Shown here: one piece after another, positions 10,411-19,456 of the stretch
Position numbering within the stretch: position 1 is the first letter of the stretch
Layout of the letters: each line of letters opens with the position of its first letter
Source of the DNA: Shewanella eurypsychrophilus
GTDB taxonomy: Bacteria; Pseudomonadota; Gammaproteobacteria; Enterobacterales; Shewanellaceae
Assembly (NCBI RefSeq): GCF_007004545.3
Contig: NZ_CP045503.2
Coordinates: forward strand, 3,690,102-3,754,101
DNA: 64,000 nt
Direction: 5' to 3'
Made by a program: the position numbers and the translations under genes
Notes under the pieces: generated by a model
The model's input: the letters and a program-made list of their open reading frames with translations, nothing else
What the model was told of the DNA's origin: nothing
The model's database searches: none

Positions 10411-11567
10411 TTAGCTACCGCATCAATAATAGCCTTAACTTCCTGCCACAATTTTTCAGTTTCAAGTTTGAACTCTGCTGCTTTAATATTGATCTGCTTA
10501 TGCAGCTCATTGTTTTTATCTAAACTCGTATCAATAAGTGCATCTAACTGAGCTTCAGTAGCTTCAGGAGCAAGCAATAACTCTGTGGCTGTATAGTTCT
10601 CATGGAGGCGCTCATATTTATGGCTCCAACTGGTAGATATACAAGCAATACCATTAGAAAGCGCACTGATGCAACCGTGAAAGCGAGAGCAGAAAACAGC
10701 AGTTGAGGCAGCGATTATCCCCTTAACCTTTCTAGGATCCAGCTCCTCAATAACCATTAACGGCTGATCTAATTGCTGATTCAACCGAGCTATTAGCTCA
10801 CCATCCTCATGGCCTTCATGATTTAAAAAGAAGGGCGTCAGTCCCTTGCTGCGATACAGTTTAACCGCGGTTAACACAGTAGACTCATAACACGCTAGCC
10901 ACTGCTTATTCTTATTTCGAGGGTTAACCATATTCTTATTTGGCACAATACACGCCAAGGGCTGACTAAGATCGAAACCATCAGGTAAAAGCCCTTTTAC
11001 TGCATTAGTAAAATCACCAAATTGCCTAAAAGTGGAAAAGTCACCCGTGATCTGATGAATATAGTTAAAGGTATCCGCTTCACGCGCACAAACAAGTGCC
11101 GCCTTAGGGAAACTATTGGCAATTTGGGCCCGAACCTGTGGGTCAGAAAAAGGTCCCATCGCCTGTGGCATAAAAATATAAGGTTTGTTGTGTTTGTGGT
11201 TTCGTATGAGTTCACCACTTAAATGACGAATACTCATTTTCGGGCTCCACTGATCCGAATATGAAAACCCCGAAGCATCAATGACTACATCAATATCCGC
11301 TTCAGTCACGACTCCCCATTTACGTAGATAGCGACGCACGGCACTAGGAAGATGATAAGAAAACGAATTGAGGTCTAAGTACAATTTTCGTAGCGAGAGT
11401 TTTTGCCAAGCAGAAACACTTGTCCTCTGCAAAAAGCTAGCTTTAACACTTGGGGTTAACGCTATCTCAGCATCAGGCCAATAGGCCTCGATACGATCCA
11501 GTACGGCACATAACATCAGCTCAGCGCCTTTATTCTCGAACTCAACACCTTTCAACTCAATAATCAC
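10407..11567 (-). CDS. Polysaccharide pyruvyl transferase family protein
   Basis: Expected to add a ketal pyruvate from phosphoenolpyruvate to a sugar, giving the polymer a negative charge (CsaB/WcaK-like). The 386-aa protein opens with the family's KGVEFENKGAELMLCA segment (residues 6-21). It has the FMPQAMGPFSD motif mid-protein and the C-terminal SRFHGCISALSNGIACISTS signature. It overlaps the nitroreductase-like gene and the GT4 gene by 4 bp each. In S-layer biology pyruvylated sugars can act as anchors (CsaB systems), which is interesting given the S-layer-like gene nearby; this link is inference. Confidence 0.87.
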   Translation of the reverse strand: MIIELKGVEFENKGAELMLCAVLDRIEAYWPDAEIALTPSVKASFLQRTSVSAWQKLSLRKLYLDLNSFSYHLPSAVRRYLRKWGVVTEADIDVVIDASGFSYSDQWSPKMSIRHLSGELIRNHKHNKPYIFMPQAMGPFSDPQVRAQIANSFPKAALVCAREADTFNYIHQITGDFSTFRQFGDFTNAVKGLLPDGFDLSQPLACIVPNKNMVNPRNKNKQWLACYESTVLTAVKLYRSKGLTPFFLNHEGHEDGELIARLNQQLDQPLMVIEELDPRKVKGIIAASTAVFCSRFHGCISALSNGIACISTSWSHKYERLHENYTATELLLAPEATEAQLDALIDTSLDKNNELHKQINIKAAEFKLETEKLWQEVKAIIDAVAK

Positions 11568-12637
11568 AACTGTACTTCCTTGATTAATTCATTCACACTT
11601 TTTTTCTGAGAAAAAGGGATCATACCTGTCTGCTCAGCATATCCGATGGAGATCATCATTAATGGACGCTTATTCTCAGTCAATTTTAACTTATCAGCCA
11701 TCTTGGCTTCATACTGCTCAATATCCGGCCAGTTAATCACACAAGAGCTTAAGCCTAAGGTCTCTAAGGCCAGCATCAACTGCATAGAGGCCAGTGAACC
11801 ATCGATATAGATCACATGACGATCGCGCTCATAGGGATAAGCAGCAAGATCACCAACAACCACGATCACGCATTGAAAATTATGAGAAAAACCAGCAGTG
11901 CCCATAGGCATAGCCCCTATCTCTTTAGCCTCATCAGGATTATCAAACAAAAAGAACTCGAAAGGCTGACGGTTACAGGCACTAGGCGCCAGAGTCGCAG
12001 CAGAAATCGCTTTATCTATCTCAGCGCGGGGTACAGGTTTATCTTCAAACCAGCGCACTGAGCGTCGCTGTACACACAGATGTTTGAACTGCTCAAAACT
12101 AACATCTGTCTTGATAATTGAATCGCGAGAGTAAGGCGCATGTTGCTCATTGGCATTAACATCACTATGCAAGCCTATAAACTGCTCCCTTGCATCGTCA
12201 ACGACTCTTGATTGCCCAGGTTTTACCGCTTCAAAATACTGATTAAGTACATCCTTGGCCCATTTGCCTTCGGCGTCGGCAAGCGTATTAGCACTGTGAC
12301 TATCAATATATCGCTGTACAGTTTCTTCAATGAACGCTAAACCGAAAAGATCCCGACGAGGTTGCATGATCAGGCCCTTCTCAACTCTGTGAATATTACG
12401 TCTTAGCATAACGCTCGAAGCCGCAGGATCGGATAACTGCTTCCAATAACGTTTACGCCCCTGCAATACAGCAACATGCTCTCTGTCGAATTTACGGCTG
12501 AAAAAACAGTAATATACAGAGGATAAAAAACGGCTCTCGGCACAAATGTTGACACATAATTTATCGAAGGATTCAAATTTGGCTTTTACAGACGCGATCA
12601 AATCAGGCGACAGTATCCGTTTCAATAATGAACGCAT
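11564..12637 (-). CDS. Nitroreductase-family protein with N-terminal extension
   Basis: FMN-dependent nitroreductase fold at the C-terminus, from about residue 175: RRSVRWFEDKPVP, then SACNRQPFEFFLF and LGLSSCVINWPD, typical of cofactor and substrate contacts. At 357 aa it is much longer than simple nitroreductases (about 200 aa). The first 170 residues are basic, with a Cys-containing stretch near residue 28, and match nothing I recognise. Genes of this kind often sit beside polysaccharide pyruvyl transferases in polysaccharide loci, but the reaction is not known to me. It lies between wzx and the pyruvyl transferase, overlapping the latter by 4 bp. Confidence 0.8.
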   Translation of the reverse strand: MRSLLKRILSPDLIASVKAKFESFDKLCVNICAESRFLSSVYYCFFSRKFDREHVAVLQGRKRYWKQLSDPAASSVMLRRNIHRVEKGLIMQPRRDLFGLAFIEETVQRYIDSHSANTLADAEGKWAKDVLNQYFEAVKPGQSRVVDDAREQFIGLHSDVNANEQHAPYSRDSIIKTDVSFEQFKHLCVQRRSVRWFEDKPVPRAEIDKAISAATLAPSACNRQPFEFFLFDNPDEAKEIGAMPMGTAGFSHNFQCVIVVVGDLAAYPYERDRHVIYIDGSLASMQLMLALETLGLSSCVINWPDIEQYEAKMADKLKLTENKRPLMMISIGYAEQTGMIPFSQKKSVNELIKEVQL

Positions 12638-12647
12638 AACAACTCCG

Positions 12648-13991
12648 TTATTTATATAAATTAGAACGTAAATAGATACAACGAATGGGTAACAACATAG
12701 AACGAGTCATTATTGCTGCCATTGGCCAGGTTGTTTTATGACAAAACAGTGCCAAATAAGACGCGGCAGTATAGCTGATAACCGTTGCAATAGCAGCCCC
12801 CATCGCCCCATAAATCGGGATCAGCCAGAGATTAAACAGCACATTAAACAGTGCACCGATTAACTGAGTTACTAATGAGAACCTGAGTAAGCCTTCGGCC
12901 AGTAACCACTTACTCAATAAAGCCCGCATAAAGATAAACACCCCTGCCCAGATATGGATCACTAATACAGCTGCAGAAGCCGCATAGTCACTGCCGAATA
13001 AGAGTACAACACCCCATGGGGCAAGCCATTGCACCAAGAGAGCAATAATGAAGGCACTAGCAAACAGAATATCGTTAAGCTGCTGTAGTTTAATACCATA
13101 TTGCTTAGGGTCATGCTTTCGAGCCGCAAGCAGTTGTGGGAAAAAGGAGGTCACGATAGCCGCAGGGAAAAAATACCACACTTCAGACAGCTTTGCGGCG
13201 ACCGCATAGATCCCTACTTCCTCTTGGGTGCTTAAGGTCCCGAGCATGACCTGATCCATCTTCAGATAAACAATTGCGGCCATCCCCGACAGCATCAATA
13301 ACCAAGACTGAGACAGTAACCCTTTGGCCTCAATAAGGTTAAATCTTAATTTGAGCAGAGACTCGCCGCGAACGCGATATAAAACAATAAAACCAAGTCC
13401 AATCAATGCCATTTCGGCGGCAGCTAAATAGACAAACAGTGACAACGATGCATCAAAATAGACCGCCAGCAGGCGCACTGTAGACATGATCAGTAGCACT
13501 AGCAAACGCATCTTGGCGGCATAACGATTAGCAACGTGGGCCTGGATCCAGTAATCGAACACAAGCAAAGCATTGAATACATTGCCCAGTAATAAGATCA
13601 AAAACAGGCCGTTTAACTCGGCGGGTAAAAACAGATCTGAAAAACTTAGCACCACAAGGCCACAGACTAAAGCGCCAGTGAAACGCATGGTCAAAGAGCT
13701 ACCGATAATCTGGGCACTATCCTCAGGGCGGTTAACTAATTCGCGTGTAACAATGGCGTTTAACCCCATTGCGGCAAAGGGGCCCAATAAGGCAACAATC
13801 GAGATCAAAAAATTAAGTTCACCGAACTGATGCGGTGAAAGGTGACGCGCCAAAACCAGAGTGACCGCCAAAGTAAGCACTAAACTCACCAGCTTCTCAC
13901 CTACAAGCCAGATAGTACTGCCAATGGCCGATGGAGCTTGGGAAGTTAAAGAACTGGAGCTCGAAGATGATTCAGAACTTGGAAGCGTCAT
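12648..13991 (-). CDS. wzx: Polysaccharide flippase (Wzx/RfbX-like)
   Basis: Flips the undecaprenyl-PP-linked repeat unit across the inner membrane. The 447-aa protein has about 12 to 14 hydrophobic segments and the MATE/PST-type N-terminal pattern (GEKLVSLVLTLAVTLVLARHLSP, read across residues 29-51, then GELNFLISIVALLGPFAAMG). The first 20 residues are unusually serine-rich, so a later start is possible. It is the first gene of the minus-strand cluster running to galU, with a candidate promoter at 14071-14098. Confidence 0.88.
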   Translation of the reverse strand: MTLPSSESSSSSSSLTSQAPSAIGSTIWLVGEKLVSLVLTLAVTLVLARHLSPHQFGELNFLISIVALLGPFAAMGLNAIVTRELVNRPEDSAQIIGSSLTMRFTGALVCGLVVLSFSDLFLPAELNGLFLILLLGNVFNALLVFDYWIQAHVANRYAAKMRLLVLLIMSTVRLLAVYFDASLSLFVYLAAAEMALIGLGFIVLYRVRGESLLKLRFNLIEAKGLLSQSWLLMLSGMAAIVYLKMDQVMLGTLSTQEEVGIYAVAAKLSEVWYFFPAAIVTSFFPQLLAARKHDPKQYGIKLQQLNDILFASAFIIALLVQWLAPWGVVLLFGSDYAASAAVLVIHIWAGVFIFMRALLSKWLLAEGLLRFSLVTQLIGALFNVLFNLWLIPIYGAMGAAIATVISYTAASYLALFCHKTTWPMAAIMTRSMLLPIRCIYLRSNLYK

Positions 13992-14070
13992 ATGGCTTTT
14001 GAAGAAGCCGAAGAATGAAAAGAAGCTGACATGTCACCACAATAGCGTAAGGCTCAAAATATTTGCGATG

Positions 14071-14098
14071 ATTTTACGCTAAAATTTGATAGAAACAA
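14071..14098 (-). promoter_or_regulatory. Candidate sigma-70 promoter of the wzx-galU cluster
   Basis: On the minus strand TTGTTT and TAAAAT are separated by 16 nt, about 80 bp before the wzx start. The 363-bp spacer 13992-14354 holds this, a short palindrome GTAACTAAGTTAC at 14131-14143 and the acyltransferase terminator; nothing else is evident in it. Confidence 0.45.
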
Positions 14099-14274
14099 AC
14101 GATAACACTCACTAAAAGCGTATAAAAGAGTAACTAAGTTACAGTTTGCATACAAATTAACAGCGCTTACGTCACAAATGTAACCCTTCCACATTAATGC
14201 TTATTTAACCTGATAACCATTACACAAAGGAAATAGCCAAAATAGTGTTATTTAGCAGCTTTAGGTTTCTCGCT

Positions 14275-14302
14275 AAGAAAAACAGTTGCTTCTAAGCAAC
14301 TG
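14275..14302 (-). terminator. Rho-independent terminator after the acyltransferase gene
   Basis: On the minus strand CAGTTGCT-TAGA-AGCAACTG is followed by TTTTTCTT, about 50 bp after the acyltransferase stop. It separates the deacetylase/acyltransferase unit from the wzx cluster. Confidence 0.8.
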
Positions 14303-14354
14303 CTTAACGTTTCCACCTCTTAAAACTTGTTCTGTTCGACACGATAGAGCGAAC

Positions 14355-15443
14355 TCACGATGCCACTATACTGGTACTTTTCTGCCTGTTGATTATCATT
14401 TTTGCAAGCTTAATGGCATTGCGTTCTACAAGGACGAAGCCTATATACGAAAATGGTATGGTAATAATGAGCGTTAGCACAAACAAAGGAACAAAATGAC
14501 TGACGCCGCCAAGTAAATTATTCGCAATATGGATTGCGCCGAAATGGACAATGTAACCCGAGAAACTAATTCGCCCGACAAATGCTAGCAAGCGATTATC
14601 AAATAGAGATATTTTTTGCTGGCTAAGGACCAATGCCAGCAACATAAATGATAGCCCCATAACATAATGAGATGCGCCTCTCGCCTGACCTGATAATGCG
14701 ATAACGGCAATAATCAATGAAACGAAAAGTAGCGCGAAACAAGTCTTCTTAGCGCTTAATACCCGCTGTACTCTTGCGTCTTTATATAAAAAGAACAATA
14801 AAATGCCCGCGGCGAAAATCCCCAGTTGAGAAAATATATTACGATGGATAAACTGCCCAGCAAGTTTAAAGCCATATAGCTCAATGAGAGCTGGCTTGAT
14901 TAAAGCGTTAGCGAGCAAGATAAATCCAATACCAATCCCCATCGCGATAATAAAAAATAGTGCCGCTTTTTTAAGAGAATTAACTCGGTAAAAAAGCCAT
15001 GGGCAGATCAAGTAAAAGAGTACCTCACAACTAATAGACCAGCCTCCAGGGACAACTGAACTAGTGGTTTCCGGATGCAGCAGATTGATAAAAAAGAAAT
15101 GCAAAGGGAAATGCCACAGTTCAGGGCCAGGTAGCCAACCTCGAGACTCCAAACCAAACACCATGGTGTATATTAATATCCCTAACCAATAAACAGGGGC
15201 GATCCTTAAAAGGCGCTTAATATAAAAGTTTTTGATGAAACGGGGATCATTTTGGCTTGCACGATCTAAGGTAAAGAAAATGGTGAAGGCACTAATAATA
15301 AAGAAAAGTTGAACTCCATAACCAGCTTGCAAAATGACTGAGCTAAATAAGCCATCATAACTTGAAAAAGAGGCCGCATGTGTCGCTATGACACCTAAAA
15401 TTGCGATACCTCTTAACGAGTCTATAAAATTAATTCTTGCCAC
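14355..15443 (-). CDS. Acyltransferase 3 family membrane protein
   Basis: Inner-membrane acyltransferase, probably an O-acetylase of a surface glycan. I chose the GTG at 15443, which lies 10 nt after the deacetylase stop and has AGGGA 7 nt before it. It gives 362 aa starting ARINFIDSLRGIAILG after the initiator. An upstream start at 15500 would overlap the deacetylase by 47 nt. About ten hydrophobic segments and the R-X10-H motif (Arg11, His22) are visible, and there is no SGNH domain. The two genes are one transcription unit ended by the hairpin at 14275-14302. Confidence 0.85.
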   Translation of the reverse strand: MARINFIDSLRGIAILGVIATHAASFSSYDGLFSSVILQAGYGVQLFFIISAFTIFFTLDRASQNDPRFIKNFYIKRLLRIAPVYWLGILIYTMVFGLESRGWLPGPELWHFPLHFFFINLLHPETTSSVVPGGWSISCEVLFYLICPWLFYRVNSLKKAALFFIIAMGIGIGFILLANALIKPALIELYGFKLAGQFIHRNIFSQLGIFAAGILLFFLYKDARVQRVLSAKKTCFALLFVSLIIAVIALSGQARGASHYVMGLSFMLLALVLSQQKISLFDNRLLAFVGRISFSGYIVHFGAIHIANNLLGGVSHFVPLFVLTLIITIPFSYIGFVLVERNAIKLAKMIINRQKSTSIVAS

Positions 15444-15453
15444 TACAATGTCC

Positions 15454-16275
15454 CTATTCGTTTTCAAGAAGTTCGCCACAATAAAGTGAGTCATAGTCAA
15501 CAGGACGATTATTCATTAAGTCCTTAAAGTGAACAAAGTTAACACCTTGACTAATCGCATAATCTATCACTTCAAATAGACGCTCTGGTGTTGTATAAAA
15601 ATTACTTTCACTGCTATTGGCTATATCATGACCCGCTAGAATAAGCGTGGATTTATCACGTACAATGATGTCAATTGCCGACTTAATCTCTTGCAAAGAT
15701 GAACGTTGATCATCGAGATGTGCACTCATCAAAACAGGCACTATCTCCTCATGTATCCCATCTTGCATACTGGTTTCAGCGGGTGCATATAAACGAACAC
15801 TATCAAAAACATTGAGTAGAGCTAGATCTGATTCAGCACTATTCGAATTAGAGTGAGGGTAAGCAAATGAGGCGACAGTAAAGCCATCTTCAAGCATATA
15901 GCAACTGGGACGTATAACCTCTTCAGTCAACCACTGCTGTGAGCCGTGTTCTGCAATATATTCATTGGCTTTGGCATGGCTAAAACTGTGCTGAGCAATT
16001 TCGAACCCTTTCGCACTCAGTTCATGTAATTTAGCTTGTCTTTCTGGGGTTCTTGGGTTCCCGTACTTATCTAGATTTCCGTAGTAAGAAACAAAAAAGG
16101 TGGCTGTCGCCCCTCTTGTTGATATCTCATCAGCCACTGAATGCCAGTTAGATACAAATGCATCATCAAAAGTCAGCACTAACCGTGCTTCCTGAACAGC
16201 CGAAGCGCTTTCATCGCTACATGCTAATAGTAACAAGCAACTAAACAGCGCAAGCCCCCAACGTATTATTCGCAT
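15454..16275 (-). CDS. Polysaccharide deacetylase (NodB-type) lipoprotein
   Basis: Metal-dependent deacetylase expected to remove N- or O-acetyl groups from a glycan in the envelope. The 273-aa form starts at the ATG at 16275, which has TAGGTG 6 nt upstream; a start 9 nt earlier is possible. A lipoprotein signal ends LLLLAC with Cys19 and Ser at +2, predicting outer-membrane sorting. NodB motif 1 is TFDDAF (Asp37, Asp38) and motif 2 is HSFSH (His96, His100). Its pairing with an acyltransferase suggests tuning of acetylation of the same polymer. Confidence 0.85.
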   Translation of the reverse strand: MRIIRWGLALFSCLLLLACSDESASAVQEARLVLTFDDAFVSNWHSVADEISTRGATATFFVSYYGNLDKYGNPRTPERQAKLHELSAKGFEIAQHSFSHAKANEYIAEHGSQQWLTEEVIRPSCYMLEDGFTVASFAYPHSNSNSAESDLALLNVFDSVRLYAPAETSMQDGIHEEIVPVLMSAHLDDQRSSLQEIKSAIDIIVRDKSTLILAGHDIANSSESNFYTTPERLFEVIDYAISQGVNFVHFKDLMNNRPVDYDSLYCGELLENE

Positions 16276-16408
16276 CACATACACCTAGCCAATTTTAAAA
16301 GCCTGATTCTACCGGAATGTTAGCTCAGGTAAAGTCAAAATTTTAACGGCTAAGTTATTGAGATAAATAGGTCAAAAAAACCGACAAATGACTATTCTAT
16401 AGTGACTG

Positions 16409-17386
16409 CTAGTCAGCCAATAAATACTGGCAAGATTGACTGTAATGCCGCCTTCGTTTTTCTAAGTGATAACAGTAAGAGGTAACCTCCTGTAGAGTAC
16501 CTACAGGCCCTTTGAAGACTTTGCCAAACTCACTCGTAATTTTACACCAGTTTTTAATTGAGATATTTAACCGACCTAGAATATCTTGGCTTTCTTGACT
16601 AATAGCACCACGTTTGTCGCCCCTAATAACTCGGCCAGTTTCGTCCACAAGCTGAAGATAGCTTTTTACACTAAACATCAAACCTTGAGGCATATTCTGC
16701 CGCTCATTGCCAACAAAGGGGGCTAATGCTTTTGGCTGCTCTCCCTGCATTGCAGCCTTAATTCTTTTTTGAATACTGGTGAAGTCAGACAGCTCCGGTG
16801 TTTTCGCCATTTTTGCACGAATGGGATTAAGATCCACATAGGCCATACAAGCCAAAATAGCCGCTTCATCCAGTAAAGCCTGGCTCTTAAACCTCCCCTC
16901 CCAGAAACGGCCTGTACACTTATCCTCTTTATTCGCCATGCGCGCAATGGGTTCGTTCAGCGCTCTCATAAACCAACTAATATCACAGAATCGACTACGA
17001 TACTGAGCAACAGAATTTTTTAATCGGATAATTTCATGGCTTTCAATTAGCTCATGATTAACAAACTTTTGCGTAATGTCATTACCTTTAAATAGTCTAT
17101 GCCAGCGTTTTACCACTTCGATATCAGTCCAACTATTAACTTGGTATATGTCCACTTGTAGTACAACATGCAGATGATTAGACATAACAGCATAGGCTAG
17201 AATGTCTATAGCAAAGAGCTCTCCCAATTTGAGTAACTGAGCTTCGACCCATCCACGTCTATGGTCATAGTTTTTCCCCGTGAATTTATCATCTCCAAAG
17301 AGGAAGGCACGTCTAGACACTCTAGAGCAACAATGATATACGGGGGTGTCTTCGATACTAACTTGAGTTCTTCTTGGGCGTGGCAT
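16409..17386 (-). mobile_element. RAYT / IS200-like Y1 transposase gene
   Basis: Single-strand HUH transposase of the REP-associated tyrosine transposase type. I chose the ATG at 17386 (MPRPRRTQVS), which has AGG 6 nt upstream and gives 325 aa; longer starts to 17449 lack support. The HUH motif is SNHLHVVL, and the family's RFWEGRFKSQ and YVDLNPIRA segments follow. It appears intact, with no frameshift. Two sets of direct repeats sharing GATGGATGGCAC lie just upstream of it (17441-17528 and 17685-17818). I saw no matching copy at its 3' side. Confidence 0.87.
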
Positions 17387-17440
17387 AACAAGCCTCATGA
17401 CTAAAACTAACCATATAGTTAGCTTAGCTCTATAAACCCA

Positions 17441-17528
17441 ATACAACAAAAATGATGGATGGCACCGTTAGCACTTCATACAACAAAAATGATGGATGGC
17501 ACCGTTAGCACTTGCACCGTTAGCACTT
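17441..17528 (+). repeat. Direct repeats, 36 bp, next to the RAYT gene
   Basis: Two identical 36-bp copies at 17441-17476 and 17478-17513, then a 15-bp partial copy (GCACCGTTAGCACTT) at 17514-17528. The core is GATGGATGGCACCGTTA. They may be recognition ends for the transposase. Confidence 0.85.
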
Positions 17529-17684
17529 GAATTCGGAAGTTCAGAAGATACATTACCACAACTAATAACCGCTATTATGATCGCTTTATAGATAACGGAC
17601 ACCACAGAAACTAATATAGCGGCTCATAGGGTTCAGGGATGGGTTACTAGATGCTTCTAGGTTCTAGCTGTTTTAGTGATATGT

Positions 17685-17818
17685 GGAAAGCAAATTAAGA
17701 TGGATGGCACTGTTAATTTTCTGTTAATTTCCTTAATACTGGGAAAGCAAATTAAGATGGATGGCACTGTTAATTAATTCTGTTAATTATTACTGTAATT
17801 CAGGCAGCACTGTTAATT
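17685..17818 (+). repeat. Second direct-repeat family with a related core
   Basis: A unit of about 57 bp occurs at 17685-17741 and 17742-17798. Both copies begin GGAAAGCAAATTAAG, continue GATGGATGGCACTGTTAATT and end with a CTGTTAATT echo. A third partial copy, GCACTGTTAATT, is at 17807-17818. The core differs from the first family by one base (GGCACTGTTA against GGCACCGTTA). Confidence 0.8.
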
Positions 17819-17826
17819 AATAATTA

Positions 17827-17852
17827 AAAAAGCGAGCCGAAGCTCGCTTTTT
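17827..17852 (-). terminator. Strong terminator after the S-layer-like gene
   Basis: An 11-bp perfect stem AAAAAGCGAGC / GCTCGCTTTTT with a CGAA loop, 28 bp after the stop codon. The A and T tracts on both sides would allow it to act in both directions. Confidence 0.92.
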
Positions 17853-17880
17853 ATAAACTCAATTAAGAGCTAAGTCATTA

Positions 17881-19242
17881 TTACTGACCTAGAACTTGAG
17901 TAGGAAGAGTTAGACGATCAGCGTCTGAAGTCACTTTGTATGCAGCATAAACAGTAACGTTGTCGCTTGGCGCGTTCACAGTTACGTTTAGTGATAGGCG
18001 ACCATCAGTGAAACCATCGGCAGCTAGCATGTCAGATACATCACCAGAGATACGAGTAATTGTGTTTCCACCAGCCTCACCGAGTGCATATGGACCATAT
18101 GCAACACCAGCTTCGTCGAATGCAGTTACTGTAATATCACCAGCAAGAGAACCTTTGTTAGTCACCCAAAGGAACTGCTCTAGGTTGTCACCGTAAGGCA
18201 CATAAGAGATATCAGTTGAAGAGCCGTTAAGCTTGAAAGTACCAGCAGCATCACTGAAAGAGAACTTATCACCACCAACATTTGCTACTTCAATAGCAAC
18301 TGAGTAAGCACCAGGATTAAGTACAACTTTATCCTCAGCAGCTACAGCTACAGCAAATGTTAAAGTTTGAGCAGCAAGAGTTGCACCAGTATAAGTGTGA
18401 GCAGCGGTTAGCTTATCAGCTGCAACTACATATGTGCTAGTTCCATCCTTAAGAGTACCAAGATCACCAGTTCCAATGAAACCTGACATGTCACCAGATA
18501 CTGTTGCTTTATATGTAGCAGCGACAAATTTAGCTTGTTGAGCAGCTGAGAAAGTCGGAGTGAAAATAAACTTAGCATCTCCAGGTGTTGCAAAAACTTT
18601 ACGTTCTTCTGCAACATCGATAACAGCGTCCATTTCAGTAGTAACACTGAAACCATACTCGTTAACAACCGTACCAATTACTTTGCTATCATTTGTGCCA
18701 GCAGAATCAATTGCAATACCAGTACCTGTTTCAGCTTTTGCAGATACAGTTACTTTAGCTCCGGCAGTAGTTGAAGATAGAATTGTTGCGTTTGCAAGAG
18801 TACCTGCTGAATGCAACGTAAACGTGTTACCAATAGTACTGTTTTTTGGAGTTGTTCCATCAGGAGTCAGTGCAGTAACACGGAAAACTAATTCAGTCTT
18901 TGAGGTATTCAATAGACCAAAAGTAACAGTATCGTTTACCAAAGGACCAGCAGACGTTAAAGGAGTATCAGTCAGGGTGTAAGCAGCATCAGATGCAAAC
19001 TCACCACCAGTTAAAGTGATAGTGATGATATCACCAACTGAATATTCAGCGCCGGCAGTTAGAACTGCAGAGCTTGTAGCTGAACCAAGAAAAAGTGTAT
19101 CGCCATCGTTAGCTACAACACCTTGTGCAAGAGCTTCAGCACCATATGTTTGAGCTACTGAGCTCGAAACATCAATTGCCATAGCGCCAGTAGAAACAGC
19201 TGCTACAACAGATGCTAGCAAGGTTTTTTTAAAAAGATTCAT
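17881..19242 (-). CDS. Secreted S-layer-like protein (Slr4-like candidate)
   Basis: A 453-aa protein with a clear Sec signal peptide, cleaved after AMA at about residue 22. The mature part has no cysteine, is acidic, and is rich in Ala, Thr, Val, Gly, Ser and Asp with a beta-strand pattern. The only Trp-containing motif is LWVTNKG near residue 360. These are features of surface-layer proteins. From memory it resembles the Slr4 S-layer proteins described in Pseudoalteromonas and relatives, but I could not align it. It has its own promoter, a leader of about 180 nt with a 5' hairpin, a good GGAG ribosome site and a strong terminator, which suggests abundant expression. The gene lies directly downstream of a T2SS operon, making it the obvious candidate substrate. 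An outer-membrane-associated adhesin is the alternative. Confidence 0.7.
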   Translation of the reverse strand: MNLFKKTLLASVVAAVSTGAMAIDVSSSVAQTYGAEALAQGVVANDGDTLFLGSATSSAVLTAGAEYSVGDIITITLTGGEFASDAAYTLTDTPLTSAGPLVNDTVTFGLLNTSKTELVFRVTALTPDGTTPKNSTIGNTFTLHSAGTLANATILSSTTAGAKVTVSAKAETGTGIAIDSAGTNDSKVIGTVVNEYGFSVTTEMDAVIDVAEERKVFATPGDAKFIFTPTFSAAQQAKFVAATYKATVSGDMSGFIGTGDLGTLKDGTSTYVVAADKLTAAHTYTGATLAAQTLTFAVAVAAEDKVVLNPGAYSVAIEVANVGGDKFSFSDAAGTFKLNGSSTDISYVPYGDNLEQFLWVTNKGSLAGDITVTAFDEAGVAYGPYALGEAGGNTITRISGDVSDMLAADGFTDGRLSLNVTVNAPSDNVTVYAAYKVTSDADRLTLPTQVLGQ

Positions 19243-19384
19243 CTAAGATTTCTCCAATATATTAATATACGAACATAGCAAATGCGTAACGTTTGATAAC
19301 AAGACCACATCCATGCTCTAGCATTACTTAAGTAAGCCAAAGAGTAACCATCATGTATCGTCCCATCCGTGTTCCATTGAACCG

Positions 19385-19412
19385 AACGAAATACAAAAGT
19401 ATTACTCTCGTT
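19385..19412 (-). promoter_or_regulatory. 5' leader hairpin of the S-layer-like mRNA
   Basis: AACGA-GAGT-AATAC / GTATT-TCGTT forms a stem of two 5-bp segments with a 4-nt bulge and a TTTT loop, about 10 nt into the predicted transcript. A hairpin at the extreme 5' end can stabilise an mRNA; that role here is inference. Confidence 0.5.
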
Positions 19413-19427
19413 TGACTTCCAACAAGG

Positions 19428-19456
19428 ATATTAAATTACCTTCACGCTTTTCTCAA
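19428..19456 (-). promoter_or_regulatory. Strong sigma-70 promoter of the S-layer-like gene
   Basis: On the minus strand TTGAGA and TAATAT are separated by exactly 17 nt. Transcription would begin near 19421, giving a 5' leader of about 180 nt. The rest of the spacer 19457-19810 shows only AT-rich short repeats (AAAACTTA) and no gene. Confidence 0.75.

Noticed and set aside
17441..17818. CRISPR-like array
   Set aside because: Only two full copies per family, with no regular unique spacers and no cas genes; the copies adjoin each other.
18560..18982. 140-codon antisense frame inside the S-layer-like gene
   Set aside because: Low-complexity shadow of an Ala/Thr/Val-rich gene.
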